From assembly GCF_003852525.1 (NCBI RefSeq), contig NZ_QAJL01000003.1, forward strand, positions 737,343 to 801,342: a stretch of DNA of 64,000 nucleotides. The letters are read 5' to 3'. The notes beneath the pieces are model-generated. The model did no database searches, had not been told where the DNA came from, and saw only the letters and a list, made by a program, of their open reading frames with translations. Positions 10,301 to 18,576 of the stretch are shown here, one piece after another; position 1 is the stretch's first letter, and every line of letters starts with the position of its first letter. A program made the position numbers and the translations under genes. Source of the stretch: Pedobacter sp. KBW06. Its GTDB lineage: Bacteria; Bacteroidota; Bacteroidia; Sphingobacteriales; Sphingobacteriaceae.

Positions 10301-10452
10301 TCCTGGAAATGTGATCTGAATGCCATTTCATGATCAGAGGCAATTCTGAGCGTCGGGAAGCTCTTTAATTTATCCGACTTTACACCAGCAAAAAGATTGG
10401 CCGAAGCGTAAAGTAATAAACACGTCAGTTGTAATGGTTTTCTCATCTCCAT
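7363..10452 (-). CDS. SusC/RagA-type TonB-dependent outer-membrane transporter
   Basis: The 1029-residue protein has a signal peptide, a carboxypeptidase-regulatory-like domain (GTVKDEAGVTLPGVSVKVKG, about residues 55-120), a TonB box (LETVVVTALG), a plug domain (ALYVVDGVPLPSL, SGASASALYGGQASNGVILI) and a 22-strand type barrel ending in GFNVNFTF. There is no STN domain, in contrast with the second SusC in this window, so it transports without signalling through FecR itself. It is the first gene of the minus operon, divergent from the ECF sigma gene. Either Met1 or Met3 (six bases downstream) may be the start. Confidence 0.95.
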   Translation of the reverse strand: MEMRKPLQLTCLLLYASANLFAGVKSDKLKSFPTLRIASDHEMAFRSHFQETIKGTVKDEAGVTLPGVSVKVKGSQLSTQTNVSGQYAISAKAGDVLVFSYVGYTVQEVTVAAQGTIDVVLNSNSQNLETVVVTALGIKKSTKSLTYNVQTLGSKEVNDVKDPSFVNSLTGKVSGLTLTHSSAPGGSTKAVLRGNKSISGNNNALYVVDGVPLPSLSGNGKSDGFQLSDAGDGISNLNPEDIEEVSVLSGASASALYGGQASNGVILITTKKGKAGKTVVNFNSSTTFDSPFLLPELQRSYGTANKAKPEEGPTFNGWGAKTANQSSYTPNDFFQTGKTFTNALSLSGGTEKNQSFFSAAATNAEGIIPNNKLDRYNFSFRNNTSFFEDKLSVDARAEYIYQKSQNMPGQGEYYNPITSVYLFPGASYNFDDTKNFETFDPVRKINVQNWPYGDQGMSLQNPYWVTNRNMFQTQRSRIVGSVTAKYKFTDWLNLQGRVRMDRSTDKGENKVYASTIPGNLVSNSPNGRYASLDNLNSQTYADVLLNFNKAFGDFTINATAGASIINNLTSGLTIDGPLDPFKVPNFFSVLNLTQAGIVFTPNTYRKQTQAAFLTTSIGYKNYLFLDVSGRNDWNSTLPKPFFYPSVGLSAVISEMATLPEFISFAKLRASYAEVGNEIPDNYAYATNPSFPIVGGAIVPFTGKPFTTLNPERSKSFEIGADLKFLENKLFLNATYYRTNTVNQFFRVNVSPTVGYNTYDLNAGDVQNQGLELSLGYNAQFGELSWTPTVNFSFNRNKIKELYSYTDPATGQVINVQEFSLGGSSIVKKGGSYGDIQVKDFIRDANGNKVLDDKGLPQYSQNNIIAGNVNPKYMLSMSNGFRYKNFNLNFLVDSRIGGDVISRTEQTFDKRGMSQRTADSRNNGGIIINGADATEAYYNRIGAELTPYIYSATNIRLREVSFGYTIPAKVFNNKIQKIQLSVIGRNLWMIYKKAPFDPDVVTLTGNGFQGYDYFSMPSLRSIGFNVNFTF

Positions 10453-10569
10453 TGATACGGTTAGGTTTTATAATTGGTTAGCTATACCGTTTTACCTTAA
10501 TACACGATAAGGTGGTATAATTGTAGAGACCCCATTTAAAAATAAAATGCCTACAAGGAATTCATTTTT

Positions 10570-10599
10570 TTTGAAGATTATTTTTAATCCCTATCTTGC
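10570..10599 (+). promoter_or_regulatory. Bacteroidota-type promoter for the ECF sigma gene
   Basis: TTTG at 10570-10573 and TATCTTGC at 10592-10599 are spaced by 18 bases, close to the Bacteroidota consensus TTTG-N19-TAnnTTTG, with one mismatch at the last position. The predicted transcript would begin roughly 20 bases before the TTG start codon. Confidence 0.5.
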
Positions 10600-10627
10600 G
10601 ATGGATAATTAGCCTAAAATAAAGCAC

Positions 10628-11281
10628 TTGAAAATCGTAAAGCCTGACTTATCTGGTCTGTGGACAAAGATTTGCGTCGAAGATGATATGAAATCTTTCG
10701 AGGCTTTGTACCGCGCTCTGGGGGCTAAGCTGCTGAAGTTTTCCGTTTATTACGTATCGCAGAAAGAAGTAGCTGAAGAGATTGTTTCAGAAGTATTTGT
10801 AAAATGCTGGCAAAACCGAAAGGAAAGTACCCATGTCCTTAATCCGGAAACCTATTTGTTTGTTGCGGTAAAGAATCAATCTTTAAAGCACCTCAGGAAA
10901 TATACCAATGTTCATCTCGTAGAGCTGGAAGACCGGCAGGAACCTCAGTTTCAGGACAGTACCGATCCTTCAAAGGAACTGGAAAGAAAAGAGCTGCACT
11001 TAAAACTGGATACTGCTATAGACACCCTCCCACCTCAGGCCAGGATCGTGTTCAAACTGATCAAGGAAAATGGCATGAAATATAAAGAGGTGGCGGAAAT
11101 TTTGAAAATCTCTCCGAGAACGGTGCAGACCCAGCTTTTCCGGGCAATTACGAAATTACGGATTGTGCTCGGTGCTTATCATGAGCTGGACCATAGAAAA
11201 AGCAGCAGCAACGACCTGGTCAACCTGGTCATGATTTTGGGGATAATACATTATTTTTTAGTCTATTGTAGGCAATTTTAG
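10628..11281 (+). CDS. RNA polymerase sigma factor, ECF subfamily
   Basis: The 217-residue protein has region 2 (about residues 24-90, with SFEALYRALG and EEIVSEVFVKCWQNR) and region 4 with its helix-turn-helix (about 125-178, MKYKEVAEILKISPRTVQTQLFRA read in two overlapping parts). Translation seems to start at a TTG (10628): the conserved LW-x-x-I segment of region 2 lies before the first ATG (Met21), so an ATG start would cut into the fold. The last 20 residues are hydrophobic (VNLVMILGIIHYFLVY), as in many Bacteroidota ECF factors. The FecR gene follows 55 bases downstream; together they should control the SusC/D pair behind them. Confidence 0.9.
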   Translation: MKIVKPDLSGLWTKICVEDDMKSFEALYRALGAKLLKFSVYYVSQKEVAEEIVSEVFVKCWQNRKESTHVLNPETYLFVAVKNQSLKHLRKYTNVHLVELEDRQEPQFQDSTDPSKELERKELHLKLDTAIDTLPPQARIVFKLIKENGMKYKEVAEILKISPRTVQTQLFRAITKLRIVLGAYHELDHRKSSSNDLVNLVMILGIIHYFLVYCRQF

Positions 11282-11336
11282 AAAAAACAGGAACCTTATA
11301 TTTAACACATAAACAAAACAGATAATATAGTAACAA

Positions 11337-12347
11337 ATGACTGATCAAAGATTTACAGAATTGCTTGGCAAAAAACTGGCAGATGAGATTTCCATGGAAG
11401 AACATAAAGAATTTATGCTTCTGCTGGAAGGCAATGCAGCTTACAGGCAGGAATATAAATCGTTAAGCAGTTATTTCCAGTCCGAAGAAACGGAGCAGGA
11501 AGATGCAATGCCTCTGTTTGAAAAGATCAAAGCAAGGATAGAAAATCCGGAATCAGCAGACATCCCCCTTTCAAAAAGCAGGTTTGGCAATTGGTACCGC
11601 ATAGCAGCAATTCTCGCCTTATGTATCTGTTCCTTTGGAGGATATCAGCTTTACACGAAAAGAATAAACAGTCAGGCTGAATCAGCGCTGGTCTGGAAAG
11701 AAATCAGTACCCCAAGCCGTCTGACCTCAAAAATCACCCTGGCAGACGGAACAATCGTGACTTTAAACTCAGAGACGCAGCTGAAGTACCCTATACAATT
11801 CAAAGGAGCACAAAGAGAAGTTTACCTGAGCGGAGAAGCCTTCTTTGATGTAAAAAAAGACGCAGCACATCCTTTTATCATCCGTACAGAAAAGATCAGC
11901 ATCAAAGTTCTCGGAACAACTTTCGACGTAAAGGCCTATAAGAATGACCCTCATACGGAAGCAACCTTAATTACAGGTGCCGTCCAGGTCAGCATGAACA
12001 ACCTGCCTGAAAAACAAATCCTGCTGAAACCTGCCGAAAAATTCAGCCTTCAGCATCAGGCAAAAAATGGCGGTGATGCCCCACTCTACAGCATCGTCCC
12101 TTTAAATGATACCGAAACTTCATGGATGAACCATAAACTGGTTTTTAAGAATGAGAGTTTTGACGTGCTCGCCAACAGCCTTTCCAGGTGGTACGGCCTG
12201 CAGCTCATCTTTAAAAATGAAAGTTTAAAAAACAGCAGGTTCACAGGATTCTTTGAAAAGGAAAATATCTCTCAAGCTTTGAAAGCACTGCAACTTATTG
12301 AACCATTTCGTTATAAAATACAAGACAAAACTGTTTATATTTACTAA
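11337..12347 (+). CDS. FecR-family anti-sigma factor / transmembrane sensor
   Basis: The 336-residue protein has an N-terminal cytoplasmic anti-sigma part, one membrane helix at about residues 88-105 (IAAILALCICSFGGYQLY) and a periplasmic FecR domain (TLADGTIVTLNSETQLKYP, REVYLSGEAFFDVKKD, HPFIIRT, VLGTTFDVKAY). A C-terminal domain follows (ISQALKALQLIEPFRYKI). It holds the ECF sigma factor and receives the signal from the STN domain of the TonB-dependent protein encoded 53 bases downstream. Confidence 0.93.
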   Translation: MTDQRFTELLGKKLADEISMEEHKEFMLLLEGNAAYRQEYKSLSSYFQSEETEQEDAMPLFEKIKARIENPESADIPLSKSRFGNWYRIAAILALCICSFGGYQLYTKRINSQAESALVWKEISTPSRLTSKITLADGTIVTLNSETQLKYPIQFKGAQREVYLSGEAFFDVKKDAAHPFIIRTEKISIKVLGTTFDVKAYKNDPHTEATLITGAVQVSMNNLPEKQILLKPAEKFSLQHQAKNGGDAPLYSIVPLNDTETSWMNHKLVFKNESFDVLANSLSRWYGLQLIFKNESLKNSRFTGFFEKENISQALKALQLIEPFRYKIQDKTVYIY

Positions 12348-12400
12348 TTTGGCAAGCGGAACACGTTCCGGGAACCAGGGATATCAAATATAAATTTATA

Positions 12401-15400
12401 ATGAAGCTAATTGGGTTGATGGTCATTTTCTTGACGCTTGTTGGCTCTTTATCCGGCTATTCACAATCTGAAGACGGAGCGCAGCATAAAGTAAGCCTCA
12501 GCTTTAAATCAGCGGATTTTAAAAAGGTGATTGATGCGATACAAAAGCAAACGTCTTTTCACTTTATTTTTAGTGAACGCAAAATCCCTGTAAACAAAAT
12601 CAATATCCAGGTTAAAGATAAAAATACTTTAGAGGTTCTTGATCAGATCCTGGCCGGTTCCAACTATACGTATAAAGTTCTTCCAAACAATTTAATTGTC
12701 ATACGCCCGCGTAATGCTGAGGTAAATACCCGGATGCTCACGGGAAGGGTGCTGAATGAGAACGGACAGGTAATCTCCGGCACTTCTATAAAAGTGAAAG
12801 GGAGTGATTTTTCTACCACCAGCGATGCAAAGGGAGAATTTACCATTCCTGTGTTCCCCAACACGATCATCCAGGCCTCTCAGGTTGGCTATTTCAAAAA
12901 GGAGATCCCTGTTGGTCTGCAAACACAGGTTCAGGTAAACCTGATCGCCAAAACAAATGAGCTGGATGAAGTCGTGGTCACGGCCCTTGACATCAGAAAA
13001 GAAGAACGGAAGATCGGCTATGCCATTTCTACCATCTCCGGCGTAGAGCTGAGCAAAGCCAGGGAATCCAATCTCATCTATAGCTTAGAGGGACAAATAG
13101 CAGGATTAAATATCAGTGGCGTATATGGTGGCCCTTCTTCTTCCGCAAGAATTTTACTGCGTGGTGCTGCCAGCATGAATGCCGGTTCTCCTTTGTTTGT
13201 GGTCAATGGCGTCCCGATAGACAATACCCAAAGAGGAAATGTCAATGAGTATGGCGGTGCCGATTATGGCGATGGAATCAGCAACATTAACCCTGATGAT
13301 GTAGAAACGATCACCGTATTAAAAGGTTCCGCAGCCTCGGCGCTTTATGGGGCCCGTGCCGCAAATGGTGTCATCATCATCACCATAAAAAAAGGCGTTA
13401 AAAATTCCGGGAGTATCGAATACAATACCAACCTGTCTTTCGACAGCCCTTATAAAAATACCGATTTCCAATACGTCTACGGGCAGGGCACACAAAACCG
13501 AAGACCGGGAAACATCGCAGCAGCTGTTGCTTCCGGATCTTCCAGCTGGGGCGAAAAACTGGATGGCGCGCCTACGATCCAGTTTGATGGAAAAACATAT
13601 CCCTACAGTGCGGTAAAAGACAACATTGAAAAATTCTATCGCAGTGCTCCGGCTTTTACCAATACCATTTCCCTGAGCGCTGCAAACGAAAAAAGCATGT
13701 TCCGCCTCTCTGCCGCCAATCTGGATTATCAGTCTATTTTGAAAAACGGGCACCTGAACAGGAAAACAGTCAACCTCTTTACCTCCTACGACCTCAACAA
13801 ACAGCTGAGCGTCGCTTTCAATGGAAATTACATCAATGAGAACAATAAAAACAGGTCTTACCTGAGCGACGGAACCCTAAACCCCAATTATGGAATTGCC
13901 AGTCTGGCCAATAGCGCAAACCAGATTGCCTTATCTCCGGGTTATGATCCCTTAACGGGAAGAGAAATGAGGTGGAACGACGATGAGTATAAGACCAATC
14001 CTTACTTTATGCTGAACAAAGGAAGAGACCTTTCCAAACGGAACCGTTTCATTACCTCCACTTCCCTAAAGTACAAATTTACCGACTGGCTGTACCTGCA
14101 GGGAAGGTTGGGTTACGACATCAGCAATGACCAGATTGTGAGCATCATTCCCACCGGAGCCTCATTTTCCATTAACGGGCAAGGCGGGCTGAACGCTTTT
14201 CAAAAGATTCAGACTTCAGAATTAAACAGCGACATTCTTCTTGCAGTTAATAAAGACATCATGAAAGACCTGAACCTGGATGTTTCTGTCGGGGCAAATT
14301 ACCGGAACCGGGAAGGTGAATTTTCAGATTCCAAAGGAAATCAGTTCAATACCCCTTACCTCTATACCCCTTCCAACCTCGTGACCAGGACCGACTCTTA
14401 CACCCTGGCCAGGCTCGTTACGCAATCTGCCTATTATACCTTTGACCTGAACTACAAAAAGCTCCTGAACCTTTCCTCCACAGGAAGATATGATGTCTAC
14501 TCCACTCTGCCGGGCAATAACAGAGGTCTGTTTGTTCCCGGTGTTTCCGGAAGCTTCATCTTCTCTGACCTGCTGAAGTCGAAAGCCCTGAGTTATGGAA
14601 AGATCAGGGCCAGCTTTGCCAAAACCAGTGGTGAGCCTGCGCAACCTTATATCACACAAACCTATTATACCACACAAAGTTCTGTAAACGGAACCCCGCT
14701 CGGGGATTACGACCGGAGCCTTCCGAACTATAATTTAAGGCCCTTTACCTTAAATGAGTTTGAAACAGGAATCAACCTCCGCTTCTTTAACAACAGGCTG
14801 GACCTGGACCTGACCTGGTTTCACAGAAGTACACATAATGAGATTGTGAGTGCGATTCAGTCGGTCACCACCGGCTTTACCTCTGCTTATGTAAACCTTG
14901 GAAAAACGAAAAACGTGGGTACGGAAATCACCATTCAGGGGATTCCTGTTGCCGGAGAAAACTTTAAATGGAAATCCGGGTTTAACCTCAGTCACATTCA
15001 CAACGTGCTCTTGTCCATAGATGGCAGCAGCCTTTACTCCCTTACCGGAACTTATCGTCCATTAAATGCGAATACGGCAATGGTGGTGGGCAAATCCATT
15101 ACGCAAATCATGGCCTACGACTATAAAAGAGATCCTAACGGGAGGATTATTGTGGGCAGCGACGGGGTTCCGAAACGAGGGGAACTAAAGCCGATGGGCG
15201 CAACTCTTCCCCGGATTTACGGGGGATTCAGCAATAGCTTCTTTTATAAAAACTTTGGCCTGTCCTTCCTGATCGATTTTAAATTTGGCAATAAGATCCT
15301 CTCTGCTACGGAAAACTATTCCTATGTATCCGGACTCAATAAGGCGACCCTGCCGGGAAGGGAAACGGGTGTGATTGCAGATGGGGTGATGGAAGACGGC

Positions 15401-15730
15401 AGTGTGAATACCATCAATGTCCCTGCATACAATTATTACCCGCAGCTGGCCACCAATATTTCTGCACTATCTGTCTTAAATGGCAGCTTTATCAAATTCA
15501 GACAGGCAACGCTGGGTTATGCCCTGCCGGTAAAGCTGATCAGGCATACGCCTTTTAGCGGCATCAATATCGACCTCGTTGGAAGAAACCTGTTTACCCT
15601 GCTGAAATACACTAAAAATATAGACCCCGAGTCTGAGTTCTCCCCAAAACTCAATTACGCGGGGATTGAAGGCGCATCATTGCCTTCTACACGGACCTTT
15701 GGCATTAACCTGAATTTCAAATTTAAATAA
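12401..15730 (+). CDS. SusC/RagA-type TonB-dependent transporter with STN signalling domain
   Basis: The 1109-residue protein has a signal peptide, an STN domain (about residues 28-105: KVSLSFKSADFKKVIDAI, FHFIFSERKIPVNKI, LEVLDQILAGSNYTYKV), a carboxypeptidase-regulatory domain (GRVLNENGQVISGTSIKVKG), the TonB box LDEVVVTAL, a plug (LFVVNGVPIDNT, LKGSAASALYGARAANGVIIIT) and a barrel ending in TFGINLNFKFK. The STN domain contacts FecR in the periplasm, so this transporter both imports and reports substrate. Its place directly behind ECF sigma and FecR supports that. SusD follows after 7 bases. The substrate is not readable from sequence. Confidence 0.95.
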   Translation: MKLIGLMVIFLTLVGSLSGYSQSEDGAQHKVSLSFKSADFKKVIDAIQKQTSFHFIFSERKIPVNKINIQVKDKNTLEVLDQILAGSNYTYKVLPNNLIVIRPRNAEVNTRMLTGRVLNENGQVISGTSIKVKGSDFSTTSDAKGEFTIPVFPNTIIQASQVGYFKKEIPVGLQTQVQVNLIAKTNELDEVVVTALDIRKEERKIGYAISTISGVELSKARESNLIYSLEGQIAGLNISGVYGGPSSSARILLRGAASMNAGSPLFVVNGVPIDNTQRGNVNEYGGADYGDGISNINPDDVETITVLKGSAASALYGARAANGVIIITIKKGVKNSGSIEYNTNLSFDSPYKNTDFQYVYGQGTQNRRPGNIAAAVASGSSSWGEKLDGAPTIQFDGKTYPYSAVKDNIEKFYRSAPAFTNTISLSAANEKSMFRLSAANLDYQSILKNGHLNRKTVNLFTSYDLNKQLSVAFNGNYINENNKNRSYLSDGTLNPNYGIASLANSANQIALSPGYDPLTGREMRWNDDEYKTNPYFMLNKGRDLSKRNRFITSTSLKYKFTDWLYLQGRLGYDISNDQIVSIIPTGASFSINGQGGLNAFQKIQTSELNSDILLAVNKDIMKDLNLDVSVGANYRNREGEFSDSKGNQFNTPYLYTPSNLVTRTDSYTLARLVTQSAYYTFDLNYKKLLNLSSTGRYDVYSTLPGNNRGLFVPGVSGSFIFSDLLKSKALSYGKIRASFAKTSGEPAQPYITQTYYTTQSSVNGTPLGDYDRSLPNYNLRPFTLNEFETGINLRFFNNRLDLDLTWFHRSTHNEIVSAIQSVTTGFTSAYVNLGKTKNVGTEITIQGIPVAGENFKWKSGFNLSHIHNVLLSIDGSSLYSLTGTYRPLNANTAMVVGKSITQIMAYDYKRDPNGRIIVGSDGVPKRGELKPMGATLPRIYGGFSNSFFYKNFGLSFLIDFKFGNKILSATENYSYVSGLNKATLPGRETGVIADGVMEDGSVNTINVPAYNYYPQLATNISALSVLNGSFIKFRQATLGYALPVKLIRHTPFSGINIDLVGRNLFTLLKYTKNIDPESEFSPKLNYAGIEGASLPSTRTFGINLNFKFK

Positions 15731-15737
15731 AGATCAA

Positions 15738-17339
15738 ATGAAACAGACTTTTCTTCTTTGCTTAAGTTGCCTGCTGGGTCTTTTCTATGGCTGTACCAAA
15801 GGAGAGCTGGATCGCATCAATACCGATCCGACAAAATCCACTCCGGAGAATTTCGATCCCAACTTCCTGCTGTCTACGGCACAGCTAAAATTTGCCAATA
15901 AGGGCTATTATCAGCTGCTTTACCAGAGCACCATGATGCAGTTGTTGTCCTCGACCTATTATTATTACAATAACGGGGATAAATACATCAATGTGGCCAA
16001 TTTTACGGACTATCAGGGAAGGGTTTTTGATGAAGGATATGCAGAAGCTTCCGGCATCCGGGAAATGCAGCGGCTTGCTAAAGCAAAAGATCCCAATGCC
16101 TATAAAAACCTGATAAACATCGGCGACATCATGTTTGTGATGATTTTGCAACGCATTACAGATACTTATGGAGATGTTCCTTATCACCAGGCAGGGAAAG
16201 CAAGGGAAGGGATAAAATATCCCGTTTACGATACCCAGGAAGACATTTACAATTCCATGTTGACAGACCTGGAAACCGCCATCAACGGCCTAGATCCCGC
16301 AGCACCTGGTGTAACTGCAGATCTTTTTTACAAAGGTGACCTTACGAAATGGCGCAAATTTGGCTACTCATTAATGCTGAGGATCGCCATGAGGCTCACA
16401 AAGGTCGATCCCGCCAAAGCAAGGATCTGGGCTGAAAAAGCCGCTGCTGCAGGGACTTTTACCGACAATAACGACAATACCTTTATCAGCATGGATGCTT
16501 CCAGTTTTAACAGTCAGAATGGGACTTCCCTCGCTTTGCGCACGCTTTCTGATTACAGGGAAGTACGCTGGAGCAAAACGCTGATCGATCAGCTCAGAAA
16601 CACTGCCGACCCGAGATTGTCTGTCATAGGAGAGATTCCAGCCGATGGTTTTGCCAACAACAACAATCAAAACCTTTCCGGAAACCCGGACCCGCTGATT
16701 CAGAAAGGCCTGCCAAATGGTTATGACCTGCTGGGCGGAACAACAGATATCCGCAACCATCCGGAATATCCCGGAGGAACCGGAAATGGTACTGATGTTG
16801 CGCCTTTAGGGAAATATTCCCGCCCCAGAACGGCTGTCTATTTAAAGCTTGGGGGGCCGATATTTTTAATGACCTATGGGGAAACAGAACTGCTCCTTGC
16901 AGAAGCCGCTGTAAGAAACTGGAACGTCAAAGGCAGCGCGGCCGAACATTTTAGCAATGGGGTTAAAGCGGCATTGCAATCATTGGCACAGGTAGACCCT
17001 CAGGCCAATATCACCATGGAAAGGGTCAATGCTTATGTCAGGGCCCAGGCATTAGATCAGTCTTCTACAGAGAAATCGCTGGAAATGATCAATATGCAGT
17101 ACTGGATCAGTACAGGCACGACCTTTAATTTCATTGAAGCCTGGCTCAACTGGAAAAGATCGGGATATCCGCGGCTCATTCCTGTCAACTATCCCGGAAA
17201 CGTAACCAATGGCACCATTCCACGCAGAATGATCTATTTGTCTACAGAGATTTTAAACAACCCGGACCAATATAAAGCAGCAGTATCGAGACTATCAGGA
17301 GGCGATGCACTGACCTCAAGGGTGTGGTGGGACCAGTAA
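15738..17339 (+). CDS. SusD/RagB-type outer-membrane lipoprotein (partner of the STN-SusC)
   Basis: The 533-residue precursor has the lipobox FYGC (Cys19) followed by TKGELDRINTDPTKSTPENFDPNFLL, typical of the SusD-like_2 subfamily. Other family segments are LINIGDIMFVMILQRITDTYGDVPYHQAG and GDLTKWRKFGYSLMLRIAMRL; it ends SRVWWDQ, much like the other SusD in this window. Its last 24 bases overlap the 3' end of the convergent EEP hydrolase gene. Confidence 0.93.
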   Translation: MKQTFLLCLSCLLGLFYGCTKGELDRINTDPTKSTPENFDPNFLLSTAQLKFANKGYYQLLYQSTMMQLLSSTYYYYNNGDKYINVANFTDYQGRVFDEGYAEASGIREMQRLAKAKDPNAYKNLINIGDIMFVMILQRITDTYGDVPYHQAGKAREGIKYPVYDTQEDIYNSMLTDLETAINGLDPAAPGVTADLFYKGDLTKWRKFGYSLMLRIAMRLTKVDPAKARIWAEKAAAAGTFTDNNDNTFISMDASSFNSQNGTSLALRTLSDYREVRWSKTLIDQLRNTADPRLSVIGEIPADGFANNNNQNLSGNPDPLIQKGLPNGYDLLGGTTDIRNHPEYPGGTGNGTDVAPLGKYSRPRTAVYLKLGGPIFLMTYGETELLLAEAAVRNWNVKGSAAEHFSNGVKAALQSLAQVDPQANITMERVNAYVRAQALDQSSTEKSLEMINMQYWISTGTTFNFIEAWLNWKRSGYPRLIPVNYPGNVTNGTIPRRMIYLSTEILNNPDQYKAAVSRLSGGDALTSRVWWDQ

Positions 17340-18173
17340 AATACTGACCGGATAATGGTCAGACAATTGACCGGTCATGACATCTTTGAGAATCGCAGGC
17401 TTAGAAACGTTTGGTTTTAAGTCTTTAGAGATAAAGATATAATCAATCCTTTCCATCGCTTCCCGGGGAACATCGCCAAAGACCAATGAAGGATAGCTGT
17501 AATCAAAAGACTGGTGTTTCATAGCCCAGGTATCGATAAAACCTCTTTTGAGCAATGCGTCGGTCACGCTGTAATCCAGGCGGCCATGATTGGCATTGCT
17601 GATTTTACTGCTTTCATCGCTTTTCAGCATTGGGACCAGACGTCCATTAAGGTTATAATCCAGGCTATCAGAAGCTGCAAGGCTGTTCATATCCCCAAGG
17701 ATCATCGTCTTTTTTAAAATGGACCAGCGTTGTAAACTGTCTGTAATCGTAGCAATTTCTTCCCGCCTTTTCTCATGACTGAAAGGAGACAGGTGTACGG
17801 TGATAAAGTTCAGGTCTTTGATCTTTACCGCCATAAAACCATGGTGCATGCCCCTGATCACCTTTTTCACGTCGCTGATCGGGTATTTCGAGGAGATCCC
17901 AACCGCATATCCTTTTTCTTTAGCCAATTCCGTGTAAGGATGGCCGATGGCTTTGCCCAGTTGCTGTAGTTCTTCCGCAGAAATATTGACCAGTTCCTGA
18001 TAGGCGATCACATCAGCGTCCTGTGCTTTCGCCCAGGAAATAAAGCGTTGTTTACGCTCCTGTTCCGATTCAAAGTAATTATAGACGTTGTAAGAAATGA
18101 TTTTTAATGCCTTTTGGGCCAATAAATTCTGGCAGCAAAGGATAAACAGAAACAGGGCAATGGCTTTTCTCAT
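17316..18173 (-). CDS. Secreted endonuclease/exonuclease/phosphatase (EEP) family protein
   Basis: The protein has a signal peptide (MRKAIALFLFILCCQNLLAQ) and the EEP fold landmarks ISYNVYNYF, DVIAYQELVN, FITVHLSPFSHEKR, LGDMNSLAASDSLDYN, RIDYIFIS and SDHYPVSI (final catalytic His). The family hydrolyses phosphodiester or phosphomonoester bonds in nucleic acids, phosphoinositides or sphingomyelin; the substrate is open here. The ATG at 18173 is taken as the start rather than a TTG at 18185 because it begins a clean signal peptide. The gene converges with and overlaps SusD by 24 bases. Its export and position next to a glycan locus would fit removal of phosphate from phosphorylated glycans, but this is inference. 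Confidence 0.85.
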   Translation of the reverse strand: MRKAIALFLFILCCQNLLAQKALKIISYNVYNYFESEQERKQRFISWAKAQDADVIAYQELVNISAEELQQLGKAIGHPYTELAKEKGYAVGISSKYPISDVKKVIRGMHHGFMAVKIKDLNFITVHLSPFSHEKRREEIATITDSLQRWSILKKTMILGDMNSLAASDSLDYNLNGRLVPMLKSDESSKISNANHGRLDYSVTDALLKRGFIDTWAMKHQSFDYSYPSLVFGDVPREAMERIDYIFISKDLKPNVSKPAILKDVMTGQLSDHYPVSILLVPPHP

Positions 18174-18221
18174 GATGAGTGCCAAATTAAAAAATTACGG
18201 CCTATGATTTATAATATTTTT

Positions 18222-18305
18222 CGTGCCTTTTCTGATGCTTACCATGCCTTTTTCAATGCATATCGCGCCTTTTCCGGTACTTATCTTTCCTTTTCTGATG
18301 CTCAT
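18222..18305. repeat. Four imperfect 21-bp tandem repeats
   Basis: Units start at 18222, 18243, 18264 and 18285, and a fifth begins at 18306 and decays. Each has a GCCTTTT or TCCTTTT core, and units 1 and 4 share CCTTTTCTGATGCT. The 21-bp period equals two helical turns, or seven codons. It lies about 50-130 bases upstream of the EEP gene start. Confidence 0.75.
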
Positions 18306-18480
18306 CGTACTTGTCCTCAGAAATCATTTGCCAGGCTAAATCTTTGTGTAACAAAAAGCAACAATTTGAGTTATCGAAAAATATCAGAAAAAAAATTACG
18401 TTTAATAGCATATGACCACATCAATATGTGGTCTTCCTAATATTAAACATCACAAGGGATGGCTTAATTTTAGAAACAAA

Positions 18481-18563
18481 TAAGATTGGGCAGTAATTAT
18501 AATTTTTGAGAGAGGGAATTGTAATTCAACACATAGGGAGTGAGGACTCGCTGCCCAATCTTA
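18481..18563 (-). terminator. Inverted repeat with 57-base loop after cysM; possible terminator or small RNA
   Basis: The arms are TAAGATTGGGCAG (18481-18493) and CTGCCCAATCTTA (18551-18563), 13 bp without mismatch. They start 14 bases past the cysM stop codon. On the minus strand the second arm is followed by TTTGTTTCT, a weak U-tract. The loop contains a smaller palindrome (GAATTGTAATTC). Confidence 0.5.
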
Positions 18564-18576
18564 ATTTCTGAACCGG

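Larger units (their letters stand above)
18186..18576. other. Gene-free stretch with a tandem repeat and a long inverted repeat
   Basis: No convincing gene lies between the EEP gene and cysM (both minus strand). A 78-codon open frame on the + strand (18204-18440) is mostly the translation of the tandem repeat and then low-quality sequence, so I do not call it. The stretch holds a 21-bp tandem repeat at its left side and a 13-bp inverted repeat next to the cysM stop, listed separately. Confidence 0.6.

Noticed and set aside
10628..10690. ATG at Met21 as the start of the ECF sigma factor
   Set aside because: It would remove the conserved start of region 2; the TTG start keeps it and has a promoter at the right distance.
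12357..12375. CGGAAC-AC-GTTCCG-like dyad before the STN-SusC gene as an operator
   Set aside because: It is short and imperfect, and the gene is already expected to follow the ECF/FecR unit; evidence is too weak to list.
18222..18305. Possible CRISPR-like array
   Set aside because: The units are directly adjacent and lack unique spacers; no cas gene is near.
18204..18440. 78-codon open frame on the + strand
   Set aside because: The first half is a 7-residue repeat from the 21-bp tandem repeat and the second half has no coding character.
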